The position numbers and the translations under genes are program-made. A stretch of DNA of 59,729 nt from Halobacteroidaceae bacterium (GTDB lineage Bacteria; Bacillota; Halanaerobiia; B1SED10-174): NCBI GenBank assembly GCA_003551665.1, contig PUNE01000064.1, positions 1 to 59,729 on the forward strand, in the 5' to 3' direction. Below, in pieces: positions 8,371 through 16,086 of this stretch. The notes beneath the pieces were generated by a model that saw only the letters and a list, made by a program, of their open reading frames with translations, was not told the DNA's origin and made no database searches. Every line of letters starts with the position of its first letter. Position 1 is the first letter of the stretch.

Positions 8371-8593
8371 AGGCCTTAAGAATCTGTGGTGTGCTATGTT
8401 CGCGGAAAAAAGGCAACCTTAAGAGGTTATTATCATGAGGACAAATGCAGAAGAAACCCAGAATTTTCCTGGCCAGTGAAAAATGTGAAAAATGGAAATA
8501 ATTAAGCCCATGATTTTTTAAAGTTTAAAGGAGTAAATATTTAAAGTAGCGAATTAAAAGGAACAGGAGAAAATTGCCAGAAGGAGGGGTGAA

Positions 8594-9421
8594 ATGAAAA
8601 AGGGGATTGAAAAAAAGAGCTTACCGGTATTACTCTCATTTCTTTTGATTTTTTTAGGGGGTTGCGGTTTATTTGGCCAGATTGAAAGAGAAATGTTTTC
8701 TTTAGAAATAGAGGTGGTTGGGCAGGGCGACGTAAATGTTCTTTCAGAAGACCAGCCTCAGAACAATAATAAATTCCGATCTGGAACCTCCCTAAAATTG
8801 GAGGCGATCCCGGAGGGAGATTCCTTTTTTAGCCACTGGGAACGGGATTTGCAGGTTGCAAAAAATCCGGTGGATTTAACTATGGATAGCGATAAAATGG
8901 TAAGGGCTTTATTCTTAGAATTCGGGCAGGACTGGAGATACCTCTATGCAGGAGATCATCGAATTGAAATGGTTAATGCAATTGGTTTTGATGTAGAAGG
9001 AAAATGGGAAGCCGCTGTAATTATTTCTCCCGTGGTAGATGATAAGAATATAACCCGGATTTCCTTTTATGATTTTGATGAAGGAGCAACCATAAAGGCG
9101 AAAATCTATGGGGCAGAAGGAACTGACCATCCAGGAGATGAACTTTTGATTTCCAGCGAAGAATATGAAACGAATGGAAGGGGCTGGACAGAATTTCTTC
9201 TTTCTGACAAAATTCCTATCTCTGGTTACGATTATTACTGGATAGTCCTGGAAGTCGATGATCCAGGAGAGGGGTTTTTCCCTCTTGGGGTTGCTGATGG
9301 TCCTGAGGTAATAGGAAGAAATAAAATAAAAAATGGGGATGAAGGAGTTTGGAAAAATCTATCTGAGGAAGATGCAAAATTTGATTTTAACTGGTTGATT
9401 AATATTCTTGTGGAGTTTTAG
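8594..9421 (+). CDS. lipoprotein with InlB-like repeat
   Basis: A 275-residue protein with a lipoprotein signal peptide ending FLGGC (Cys at about residue 24). Residues about 36-90 resemble one divergent InlB B-repeat: 'EIEVVGQGDVNVL', 'LEAIPEGDSFFSHWE' and a closing 'MVRALF', a common extracellular beta-grasp module. The remaining 180 residues, rich in Asp, Tyr and Trp, look like a beta-sandwich domain of unknown type. The start has AGAAGGAGGGG upstream. It is monocistronic, with a terminator directly after the stop. Function unknown; a cell-surface role is likely. Confidence 0.8.
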   Translation: MKKGIEKKSLPVLLSFLLIFLGGCGLFGQIEREMFSLEIEVVGQGDVNVLSEDQPQNNNKFRSGTSLKLEAIPEGDSFFSHWERDLQVAKNPVDLTMDSDKMVRALFLEFGQDWRYLYAGDHRIEMVNAIGFDVEGKWEAAVIISPVVDDKNITRISFYDFDEGATIKAKIYGAEGTDHPGDELLISSEEYETNGRGWTEFLLSDKIPISGYDYYWIVLEVDDPGEGFFPLGVADGPEVIGRNKIKNGDEGVWKNLSEEDAKFDFNWLINILVEF

Positions 9422-9423
9422 AG

Positions 9424-9445
9424 GGGGTTCCTGGACCCCTTTTTT
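9424..9445 (+). terminator. terminator of the InlB-repeat lipoprotein gene
   Basis: GGGGT-TCCTGG-ACCCC hairpin followed by six T, directly after the stop codon. Confidence 0.85.
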
Positions 9446-9912
9446 CAGGTTTTTTCCAAGAGGGCCGGGTTAAAACCAGGTCCTTTCCTTTTGGAAGAAT
9501 TGGGGCAGGAGAAAAACAACGAAAGAATTTTGGCTAAGAGAAATTGAGTTTGGGTTTTTAATTTTGGGATGAGTTTTATTTTTAGCAAAGTGGAATTTTT
9601 TATGGTAATGTTGGGTTGTTTAATAAAAAGTATAGGCTATTGCAAAAACCTAAAAAATTCTATTTTAAGCAATAGGAGGTAATTGAGGCCAAAAGCTACT
9701 TTAAATCCCATTTTTTAGAGTTACTTGGTTTTACAATTGAAGGAGTATTAAATAATAATGGAGAAGTTCAAAATTACTTAAAAATTATTTTTATAAGAAA
9801 AACCCTTTACCGGTTTTATTGTCCAGTGGGTTAAGGGAAAAAGCTGGTTAGCTGTTTAAAAAATTTCCCTAGGATATGGCCAATGTTTGCTGCAAAAAAC
9901 GGAGGCGGGCTT
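9446..9912. other. intergenic spacer with a weak stem and a start-less open frame
   Basis: The spacer contains CTATTGC...GCAATAG (about 9638-9676), which could pair around an A/T-rich loop, directly followed by AGGAGG. An open frame of about 50 codons runs from there to a TAA near 9838 but has no usable start codon at a sensible distance. I do not call a gene. The regulator's ribosome binding site GGAGG is at 9901-9905. Confidence 0.3.
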
Positions 9913-11205
9913 ATGGAAAAAGACCAATTATTGTCCCGGATAAAAAAGTTTCTAAAAAAAATGCCGGACCTGGAAGCAGAAATAATTTCTGGGGAAACCC
10001 TGGTTTCTTTCTGTGAAAAAAGAGGAACCCCTAAAAAACCCCTAGCAGAAGGAGAAGTTTTTTGGAGTGTTGTTGGGGGAGAGGGGGTAATTTTTGTACC
10101 CTTAAGTTCTCCCATTAATCCAGAAGAACTGGGAATAATTTTAAAAGGGGGCAATAAAGAAAAACTATTTTCAATTGGGGAAGCTTTACAGGAGCTTTGC
10201 TGTCCTCTTCTTATGCAAACTACCCCTGGGAAGGAAACTGAAAACTTAAAATATTCCTATACCTTCGATGATATTATTTCCTGTAGCCCCCAAATGGAAG
10301 ACTTAAAAAGAAGGGCTCGAATTGTTGCTGGAACAGAATCAAGTATTTTACTTAGAGGAGAGAGCGGTACAGGGAAGGAAATGTTCGCTCATGCTATTCA
10401 TGCTGCCAGCCTTAGAAAAAATGGCCCCTTTATTGTAGTTAATTGCAGTGCGATCCCCGAACAGCTTTTGGAAAGCGAGCTTTTTGGATATGAAAAAGGA
10501 GCTTTCACTGGAGCGGACCCCGGGGGTAAAAAGGGAAAATTTGAATTAGCTGATAAAGGGACATTTTTCCTGGACGAAATTGGAGAACTCCCCCTTCACC
10601 ATCAGGCCAAACTATTAAGAGTTTTGCAGGAAAAAAAAGTGGAGAGACTTGGGGCAGAAAAAGAAAATATTGTTGATGTCCGAATTATTACAGCCTCAAA
10701 CAGGTCCCTAATTGATATGGTGGAGAAAAAAGAGTTTAGAATTGACCTTTTCCATCGTTTGAGTGTTATCCCTCTGGAAATACCTCCGTTGAGAGAAAGA
10801 AAGGAAGATATTTTGCCGTTAACCGGGCACTTTATTGACTATTACAATCAAAAATTGGATTCGGAAGTTAAGGGATTAAAAGAAGAGGTGAAAGAACAAT
10901 TTTTAAAATACCCATGGCCGGGAAATGTCAGGGAACTTCAGAATTCTATTGAATTCGCCCTGAATTTTTGCAGGAGGGGTTTTTTATCCAGGGATTGTCT
11001 GCCCAAAAAAATTTGGGAAAGCGGAAATTTTCCAGTTAATCATGAGGAAAAGGAAACTCTTAACCTCGAAAAATGGGAAGAAATATTAATAAAAAAAGCC
11101 CTTTTAAAACATGGAGACAATACAAAAGGGAAAAATAAGGCTGCTCAGGAGTTGGGAATTAACCTGACAACCCTTTACCGTAAAATACAAAAATATGGCC
11201 TTTAA
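9913..11205 (+). CDS. sigma-54-dependent enhancer-binding regulator
   Basis: A 430-residue regulator. Residues 1-115 form an N-terminal sensor-like domain that I do not recognise. Then comes a sigma-54 AAA+ domain: Walker A GESGTGKE at about 149-156, the sigma-54 contact loop GAFTGA at about 196-201, Walker B FFLDEIGE at about 218-225, and R-finger/sensor motifs around [23 protein letters not shown] Fis-type helix-turn-helix ([21 protein letters not shown]) ends the protein. It should activate RNA polymerase-sigma54 by ATP hydrolysis after binding upstream sites. The ATG at 9913 has GGAGG 7 bases upstream and is preferred over 9883. The first nitrilase-family gene follows 22 bases later; a matching sigma-54 promoter lies at 12148. 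Confidence 0.93.
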   Translation: MEKDQLLSRIKKFLKKMPDLEAEIISGETLVSFCEKRGTPKKPLAEGEVFWSVVGGEGVIFVPLSSPINPEELGIILKGGNKEKLFSIGEALQELCCPLLMQTTPGKETENLKYSYTFDDIISCSPQMEDLKRRARIVAGTESSILLRGESGTGKEMFAHAIHAASLRKNGPFIVVNCSAIPEQLLESELFGYEKGAFTGADPGGKKGKFELADKGTFFLDEIGELPLHHQAKLLRVLQEKKVERLGAEKENIVDVRIITASNRSLIDMVEKKEFRIDLFHRLSVIPLEIPPLRERKEDILPLTGHFIDYYNQKLDSEVKGLKEEVKEQFLKYPWPGNVRELQNSIEFALNFCRRGFLSRDCLPKKIWESGNFPVNHEEKETLNLEKWEEILIKKALLKHGDNTKGKNKAAQELGINLTTLYRKIQKYGL

Positions 11206-11227
11206 GGGCTTTTAGGGGGAAGAAAAA

Positions 11228-12061
11228 ATGCTCAGGCTTGGTCTTTGTCAGATTTCGCCAGGATTATTCAATGTTCAAAAAAATTTTGAGCAAATAATCC
11301 TTGGGATTGAAAAATGTACCCAGCAAAAAAGTGATCTAATTGTTTTCCCGGAATTGAGCCTCACAGGTTTTAACCTGGGGAGTCGAGCAATGGAAATGGT
11401 AGAAGAAATTTCTAATCAGGGTGTTCTGGATCGTTTAATTGAAATCACTGGGGATGCTGGCATTGATTTGGTGATAGGTCTTCCCCTGGCAGAAGGGGAT
11501 AAGATTTATAATTCATCGATTTATTTAAGCAAAGGAGTGGTGTTGGGAACCCATAGAAAAATCTACCTTGCTGATTACGGGCATTGTCAGGAACATAAAT
11601 ATTTTCAATCTGGAGAAAAGATCACATGTATAGATACGGAATTCGGAAGGGTTGCCATTTTAATAAGTGAGGATGCCTGGCACGTTTCAACTTTTTTATT
11701 GGCGGTTCAAATGGGGGCCAAGATTATTATTATCTGTTCTGCAACCTCTGTCGTGGACAGGCAAAAATTATATGAAGTTCAGTTTGCCTGGGAAACTATT
11801 AATAACGCTATTGCTTTTAGCCAGACTGTATACGTTGTTTACGCCAATCGAAGTGGAGAGGAAGATGAATTGGTTTTTTGGGGAGGATCACATGTAACGG
11901 GGTTTGATGGACAGCAACTATCAAAAGCTAAAATTTTTGCGGAAGATTATATTTTTGCAGATCTCGATTTGGGAGTGTTAGAAAAGGTCAGAAAAGAATT
12001 TCCCCTGGTTAGCAAAGAAAAGAATTTTTTAACAAGGGATCATTTTAAATATTTAAAATAA
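11228..12061 (+). CDS. nitrilase-superfamily protein with catalytic Cys replaced by Ser
   Basis: A 277-residue protein with the alpha-beta-beta-alpha nitrilase fold. The catalytic Glu (Glu42, FPELSLTGF) and Lys (Lys111, HRKIYLADYGH) are in place, but the nucleophile position reads ILISEDAWH, with Ser147 (AGT) where its paralogue at 13880 has Cys (LLICEDAWH). Known nitrilases, amidases and ureidopropionases need the Cys thiolate, so this copy is probably inactive or altered in activity. It is directly downstream of the sigma-54 activator, 22 bases apart, and is followed by a strong terminator. It may bind the substrate as part of signal sensing. Inactivity is an inference from one residue. Confidence 0.88.
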   Translation: MLRLGLCQISPGLFNVQKNFEQIILGIEKCTQQKSDLIVFPELSLTGFNLGSRAMEMVEEISNQGVLDRLIEITGDAGIDLVIGLPLAEGDKIYNSSIYLSKGVVLGTHRKIYLADYGHCQEHKYFQSGEKITCIDTEFGRVAILISEDAWHVSTFLLAVQMGAKIIIICSATSVVDRQKLYEVQFAWETINNAIAFSQTVYVVYANRSGEEDELVFWGGSHVTGFDGQQLSKAKIFAEDYIFADLDLGVLEKVRKEFPLVSKEKNFLTRDHFKYLK

Positions 12062-12062
12062 G

Positions 12063-12100
12063 TTTGCATTTTGCAAATAAAAAATTAATTTTGCAAAAAA
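12063..12100 (+). promoter_or_regulatory. paired TTTTGCAAA sites, candidate upstream activating sequence
   Basis: TTTTGCAAA occurs at 12069-12077 and again at 12089-12097, exactly 20 bases (about two helical turns) apart. The first lies within a near-palindrome TTTGCA-TTT-TGCAAA and the second within TTTTGCAAAA. They lie about 50-80 bases upstream of the -24 box of the sigma-54 promoter, a normal place for enhancer-binding protein sites. The regulator encoded at 9913-11205 is the likely ligand. Confidence 0.6.
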
Positions 12101-12105
12101 TTGGG

Positions 12106-12145
12106 GGGCGGTTGAAAATAAAACCCTTTCAACTGCCCTTTTTTT
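12106..12145 (+). terminator. terminator between the Ser-nitrilase and the transporter operon
   Basis: GGGCGGTTGAAA / TTTCAACTGCCC stem of 12 pairs (one G-T) with a 9-base loop followed by seven T. It separates the regulator/nitrilase unit from the sigma-54-driven unit. Confidence 0.85.
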
Positions 12146-12147
12146 GT

Positions 12148-12163
12148 TGGTATGATTCTTGCT
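12148..12163 (+). promoter_or_regulatory. sigma-54 (-24/-12) promoter
   Basis: TTGGTATGATTCTTGCT has GG at 12149-12150 and GC at 12161-12162 separated by exactly 10 bases, matching TTGGYRYR-N4-TTGCW. It lies 36 bases before the first gene of the transporter unit and directly after a terminator, and a sigma-54 activator gene is 1 kb upstream. Confidence 0.8.
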
Positions 12164-12198
12164 GAGTTAAACTGCAAAGTAGTAAGGAGGTGAAATTT

Positions 12199-12309
12199 TT
12201 GTCCGAAGAGGTGTTGGGTCCAATTTTATTTTTTGCTGGTTTTTTTGTGATGGTCTATATGGGATGCATAATTAGGAAGTTTGATAGGGAATTTAATAGC
12301 AAAAAATAA
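12199..12309 (+). CDS. 36-aa membrane peptide, candidate symporter subunit 1
   Basis: A 36-residue protein starting at TTG with AAGGAGGTG upstream. It has one membrane segment (GPILFFAGFFVMVYMGCII) then a charged tail, RKFDREFNSKK, presumably cytoplasmic. It lies 12 bases before the SSS symporter ATG and shares its operon. By analogy with small partners known for other sodium symporters (YhdT with PanF, MetS with MetP) it could be an accessory subunit. It has no sequence relation to those that I can see. Confidence 0.7.
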   Translation: MSEEVLGPILFFAGFFVMVYMGCIIRKFDREFNSKK

Positions 12310-12321
12310 AGGAGGTTGAAA

Positions 12322-13755
12322 ATGGAACCGCTATTTTCGGCAAATATTGCTTATTTACTTGTAATTGGTTTTGGAGTTTTATGGCTTTTTTTCGGATATT
12401 TGTGGAGTAGAAAAATAAAGACAAGTGATGATTTTACTGTTGCTGGGCGGCAGGTTGGTCTTGCCATAGGAAGTGCAACTGTAATGGCAACCTGGTGTAC
12501 TGCCAGTACTGTTTTAGCTGCTCCGGAATTAGGCTATCAGGCCGGTTTATGGGGTATGATTGGATATGGGCTGGGGGGACTAGGCGTTATTATGTTTGGT
12601 CCTATTGCCCAAAGAATAAAAACCCTTATGCCAACAGGAGTTACCAGTGGTGATTTTATGAGAACCCGTTACGGGGAAGGGACCTGGGGCCTGTATATGG
12701 TTCTTTCCAATGTTTATAATTTAGCTTTTTTGGTTACCCAGGCAATGGGTGGGGGGTTAATTCTCAATCTTATTTTTGGGATCCCCTACCATTTTGGCAT
12801 GATGTTTATTGTTGCGGTTTGCATTGTTTATACAATGCTGGGTGGTTTAAAGGCAGTTGTTGGAACTGACTTTATACAGAGTTTAATGATTATGGCCAGT
12901 ATTGTAATAGTAATTCCCATAGCAATTACCAAACTGGGTTTTGGTGAGCTTTATAGTGGTGTTTTGACAAATATGCCTGACCGGCTTGATATGATAAAAC
13001 CTTTGGGCCTTATGTATGCATTTAACAGTGCAGTTTTCAGCCTTGGAGAGATCTTCCATAGTAACCTTTGGTGGGTTCGAGCCCATGCAATGAGAGATGA
13101 TGTAGTTCGCCGGGGGTGGACTTACGGTGGCTTAATGTGGATGTCCATACCGGTTTTAGCAGGTTCAGCGGGTTTAATTGCTATTGCAACCGGTCTTGAT
13201 TTTCCTCACGTAAATATGATAATTCCCATGATTGCCGTTGATGCCTTAGGAGGGATTGGAGGATTTTTAATAATACTGGTTGTTTTAGGAGCAATATATT
13301 CTTCTCTTGACTCTTTGCTCGCAGGGACTTCTTCTCTACTCGCCGAGGATATTTACCGGGCAAAAATAAATCCCTCTGCTTCTGACAATAAAATGCAGTG
13401 GATAAATCGGCTTCTTATTGTCGGTATTGGGGTTGTTACTGCAGCCTTTGCCTGGTTTGAGCCCGCTACAATGGGAGAAATTATTTTCTTCTCGGCGGCA
13501 ATGGTCTGCGCAATGATCTGGCCCATTGTATTTGGGCTTTTTTCAGAAAGGCCTTCCAAGATTTCAGCCATTGCCTCGATGATTGCTGGTTCTGCCGCTG
13601 GGGTTTATGTAGCAACTACAGTTTCTCCTTTTGGAGCTGCTGTAGCAGCAGCTATTACAGCTTTACCGGTTTTTATCCTGTTTACCAAATTATTTCCCGA
13701 TGATTTTGATTGGAGCAGGTTTTCTAAGGCTGATCAGGAGGTGATTCGGAAATGA
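12322..13755 (+). CDS. sodium/solute symporter, SSS family
   Basis: A 477-residue inner-membrane protein with about 13 predicted transmembrane segments and SSS signatures: DDFTVAGRQVG after the first segment, the Thr/Ser-rich MATWCTASTVLAAPELGY segment, and SLDSLLAGTSSLLAEDIYR in the Na2-site helix region. SSS proteins couple sodium entry to uptake of sugars, amino acids, urea, nucleobases and others. With nitrilase-family genes on both sides the cargo is probably an amide, ureide or nitrile, which is an inference. The ATG at 12322 has AAAGGAGG 6 bases upstream. The stop overlaps the start of a second tiny membrane gene. Confidence 0.9.
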   Translation: MEPLFSANIAYLLVIGFGVLWLFFGYLWSRKIKTSDDFTVAGRQVGLAIGSATVMATWCTASTVLAAPELGYQAGLWGMIGYGLGGLGVIMFGPIAQRIKTLMPTGVTSGDFMRTRYGEGTWGLYMVLSNVYNLAFLVTQAMGGGLILNLIFGIPYHFGMMFIVAVCIVYTMLGGLKAVVGTDFIQSLMIMASIVIVIPIAITKLGFGELYSGVLTNMPDRLDMIKPLGLMYAFNSAVFSLGEIFHSNLWWVRAHAMRDDVVRRGWTYGGLMWMSIPVLAGSAGLIAIATGLDFPHVNMIIPMIAVDALGGIGGFLIILVVLGAIYSSLDSLLAGTSSLLAEDIYRAKINPSASDNKMQWINRLLIVGIGVVTAAFAWFEPATMGEIIFFSAAMVCAMIWPIVFGLFSERPSKISAIASMIAGSAAGVYVATTVSPFGAAVAAAITALPVFILFTKLFPDDFDWSRFSKADQEVIRK

Positions 13756-13877
13756 TAATGCCGCAATGGTTCGTAACTGGTTTGATATTGCTTGCTACCT
13801 TGGGAATTTTGGGTAACCTGGTTTTTTTAATTTCCACAATTGTAAAAGAAATAAAAGGAAAAAGTACAGGTTGGTAG
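13752..13877 (+). CDS. 41-aa membrane peptide, candidate symporter subunit 2
   Basis: A 41-residue protein whose ATG overlaps the symporter stop codon (ATGA), with AGGAGGTGA upstream inside the symporter gene. It is one hydrophobic helix (FVTGLILLATLGILGNLVFL) followed by a Lys-rich tail, KEIKGKSTGW. Translational coupling to the symporter suggests a stoichiometric partner. It differs in sequence from the 36-aa peptide but has the same single-helix plus basic-tail layout. Confidence 0.7.
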   Translation: MIMPQWFVTGLILLATLGILGNLVFLISTIVKEIKGKSTGW

Positions 13878-13879
13878 AA

Positions 13880-14731
13880 ATGCCAATGGAAAAATTATCC
13901 CTTGCCCAATTTGACCCTGTTGTTAACAGTATTGATGAAAATACAGAAAAAATAATTGAGATTTCAAAGCATGCAAAAAAAATGGGAAGTAAAACTGTTG
14001 TTTTTCCTGAACTCTCACTTAACGGAGGATATCTCAAAGAAGACCATTTAACACCAAATCTATTCAATCAACTGGAAGAGGCAATCCGAGAGATAAAAGG
14101 TCTTTCTGTCCAATTAGACATGGACATTGTGATTAGCTATCCAAGAGAGAACAAGGGAAAAAGATTTATTTCCCTTGAATATATTTCTGCTGGGAAGACC
14201 CTTGGAATCCATGATAAACTTTACCTGGCCAATTATGGGCACCTTGAAGAGCACAAGTATTTCCAAGCTGGTCAAAAACTGGAAGTAATTGAAACTGCAA
14301 TTGGGAAAACGGGCCTTTTGATTTGTGAAGATGCCTGGCATCCGACAACTTCAGCAATTCTTGCCCAATTAGGCGCGGAAATAATAATTGTAAGTTCTGC
14401 TACCTCAGTATTGGATTCCCAACAAATTCCTGAAATGAAAAATGCCTGGGAAACCGTGACAGCTTCTACAGGCTTTACCCAGACCTGCTATGTTGCTTAT
14501 TGTAATCGAATTGGGAGAGATAATGGAGTGATTTTTTGGGGAGGATCTCATGTAGTTGGGCCCGATGGGCTCTTAATAAAACGGTTGCCGGAAGAGGAAG
14601 AGGGTTTGTTAACAGTAGACATAAACCCCAAAAAGGTTCAAGAGGTTCGAGAAAGAACTCCTTTAGTAGCCAATGAAAAGCTTGAATTGAACTCTAAATA
14701 TTATAACAAGATGACAGGAAGAGACAATTAA
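13880..14731 (+). CDS. nitrilase-superfamily carbon-nitrogen hydrolase
   Basis: A 283-residue enzyme with an intact Glu-Lys-Cys triad: Glu44 in FPELSLNGG, Lys113 in HDKLYLANYGH and Cys149 in LLICEDAWHP. Members hydrolyse amides, nitriles or N-carbamyl compounds through a thioester. The LLICEDAW form is also seen in glutamine-amide-transfer domains of NAD synthetases, so an amide substrate is favoured. It is a clear paralogue of 11228-12061, sharing YGHxxEHKYFQxG, SATSVxD and VFWGGSHV, but keeps the Cys. Start choice is uncertain: TTG 13871, ATG 13880 or ATG 13886, none with a strong ribosome binding site. It is the last gene of the sigma-54 unit. Confidence 0.88.
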   Translation: MPMEKLSLAQFDPVVNSIDENTEKIIEISKHAKKMGSKTVVFPELSLNGGYLKEDHLTPNLFNQLEEAIREIKGLSVQLDMDIVISYPRENKGKRFISLEYISAGKTLGIHDKLYLANYGHLEEHKYFQAGQKLEVIETAIGKTGLLICEDAWHPTTSAILAQLGAEIIIVSSATSVLDSQQIPEMKNAWETVTASTGFTQTCYVAYCNRIGRDNGVIFWGGSHVVGPDGLLIKRLPEEEEGLLTVDINPKKVQEVRERTPLVANEKLELNSKYYNKMTGRDN

Positions 14732-14780
14732 AAAAGCCTGTTTCGAAAGAAACTGTTTTATTGAAAGAAGAAGGTCTGTT

Positions 14781-14812
14781 AGAGGGGGGTAACCCCCTCT
14801 TTTCTTTTTTTC
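14781..14812 (+). terminator. terminator of the nitrilase/symporter operon
   Basis: AGAGGGGG / CCCCCTCT perfect 8-bp stem with a 4-base loop and a T-rich tail. The rest of the gap up to 15073 shows no supported gene. Confidence 0.9.
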
Positions 14813-15073
14813 CTAAATTTAAGGGTTAGGATAAAAATAAAAGGAGAGGAAATTATACCCTTAGAAAGATATCCCAGGAATACCCAGGAAGTTTAACTCT
14901 GACAGTATCAGTTTTAAAGAAGAAAGTGGTTTTTTCAGAAAGGGAGAAATTAATTTTGGTAAGGATTTGGGATTTTATTGGTAAGGGAAAGGAGAAAGGT
15001 GTAGTATGCTGAAGTTTAAAAAAGAAATACTTTTTAAGAAGAAATAAATGGAAACATAAAAGGGGGGGATTTT

Positions 15074-15577
15074 TTGAGCAAAAATGACGGGAAATTCCTA
15101 AGTAAAGAAAATGCTGAACAGGACGTAATATCAATGGCCAGGAGGCTGGCTTCGCTTTACCTGCATTTTTTCCAGGTATTAGAGGAAGAGTTGGGAGAGG
15201 AGAAGGCAAGGGTAATTATCAGGAAGGTAATTGCAAATTATGGAGAAGAAAGCGGTAATGATGCCCGGGAAAAGGTCAAGAATCTGGACCAAAGCCTTGA
15301 TAAAGAAAACTTTGCAAAAGGGTCTGACCTTCCTTCGCTGGGGTGGAAAAGTGAAGTCAAAGAATCTCCCGGGGGAAAGCAAAATGCAATTATTACCTAC
15401 TGTCCTTTTGCAGAATACTGGTTGGAAAAGGGTGCTGAAGAAGTTGGCAGACTTTATTGCTTTGTTGATCAGGCAAAATATTCCGCTTATAACCCAGCAC
15501 TTGAATGCAGGCATTTGAAAAATGTCCTGGATGGAGATCCCTATTGTGAACTGGAAATCGAACAAAAAAAGAGTTAA
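15074..15577 (+). CDS. L-2-amino-thiazoline-4-carboxylate hydrolase-like protein
   Basis: A 167-residue protein whose C-terminal two thirds match the ATC-hydrolase-like family: ITYCPFAEYWLEKGAEEVGRLYC, 'VDQAKYSAYNP' and a closing LDGDPYCELEI. The founding enzyme opens the thiazoline ring on the way to L-cysteine; most clostridial homologues are uncharacterised, so the reaction is not certain. Conserved Cys residues occur in YCPFAEYW, RLYC and PYCE. It starts at TTG with a run of G as ribosome binding site. Confidence 0.75.
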   Translation: MSKNDGKFLSKENAEQDVISMARRLASLYLHFFQVLEEELGEEKARVIIRKVIANYGEESGNDAREKVKNLDQSLDKENFAKGSDLPSLGWKSEVKESPGGKQNAIITYCPFAEYWLEKGAEEVGRLYCFVDQAKYSAYNPALECRHLKNVLDGDPYCELEIEQKKS

Positions 15578-15625
15578 ATTGATAATGCATTATTTCCCTT
15601 TCTCCAAGAGGAGTTTTTTAAGGAG

Positions 15626-15808
15626 TTGGAGGAGAAAAAACCAAACCTGAAAAAAACAGGAAATTGCATAGCCCTGGGAGTTGGGTTAGGGGTTGCCCTA
15701 GGTGCTGCTTTTGGCAGTATTTATGGAGATATAGCCCTGGGAGTTTCCCTTGGTATTGCCCTGGGTGCGGCAATTGGAGCGGGTATTGGAAGCTCTTGGC
15801 AAAAATAA
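15626..15808 (+). CDS. glycine-zipper small membrane protein
   Basis: A 60-residue protein: a short Lys-rich head, then two Gly/Ala-rich hydrophobic helices with GxxxG spacing (GVGLGVALGAAFGS and GVSLGIALGAAIGAGIG). Such glycine-zipper proteins pack tightly in membranes, and many clostridia carry similar small proteins of unknown role. The start is TTG at 15626, with GAGGAG about 12 bases upstream, so the start is not firm. Confidence 0.6.
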   Translation: MEEKKPNLKKTGNCIALGVGLGVALGAAFGSIYGDIALGVSLGIALGAAIGAGIGSSWQK

Positions 15809-15864
15809 AATCCAGAAAATGACCTGCAAATGTTTCCAAAAGGTTTAGTTCAGAGCCAAAGCCC

Positions 15865-15918
15865 CCCCCTCTCTCGGAGGTTTTGAGAAAAACGGGGGAG
15901 AGGGTTTTTATTTTTTTA
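15865..15918 (+). terminator. probable terminator
   Basis: C/T-rich arm CCCCCCCTCTC pairs imperfectly with GGGGGAGAGGG followed by TTTTTATTTTTTT. Confidence 0.5.
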
Positions 15919-16086
15919 AAACACAGAAAAAAATGCAAATGAGGTCTGAAGTTAGAAAGGAATTAACCTTTTAATGAGGAAATTTATTATTGAACCGGAA
16001 TTTTGGGTAACAGGATAGTTTTTAATTTAAGAAACTTGATTGCCTTCGTTCAGGGTAGAAAAACCCTTAGGAAAGGGGGTGAAGGT

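Noticed and set aside
9681-9840. About 50 codons open after AGGAGG in the spacer before the sigma-54 regulator
   Set aside because: No ATG, GTG or TTG in frame, and the only ATT is 2 bases from the ribosome binding site, too close; could be a relic but is not supported as a gene.
14843-15008. AGGAGAGG followed by ATT ATA and longer open frames in the spacer before 15074
   Set aside because: The ATT frame ends after 14 codons and the longer open frames have no start codon; not enough to call a further AUU-start gene.
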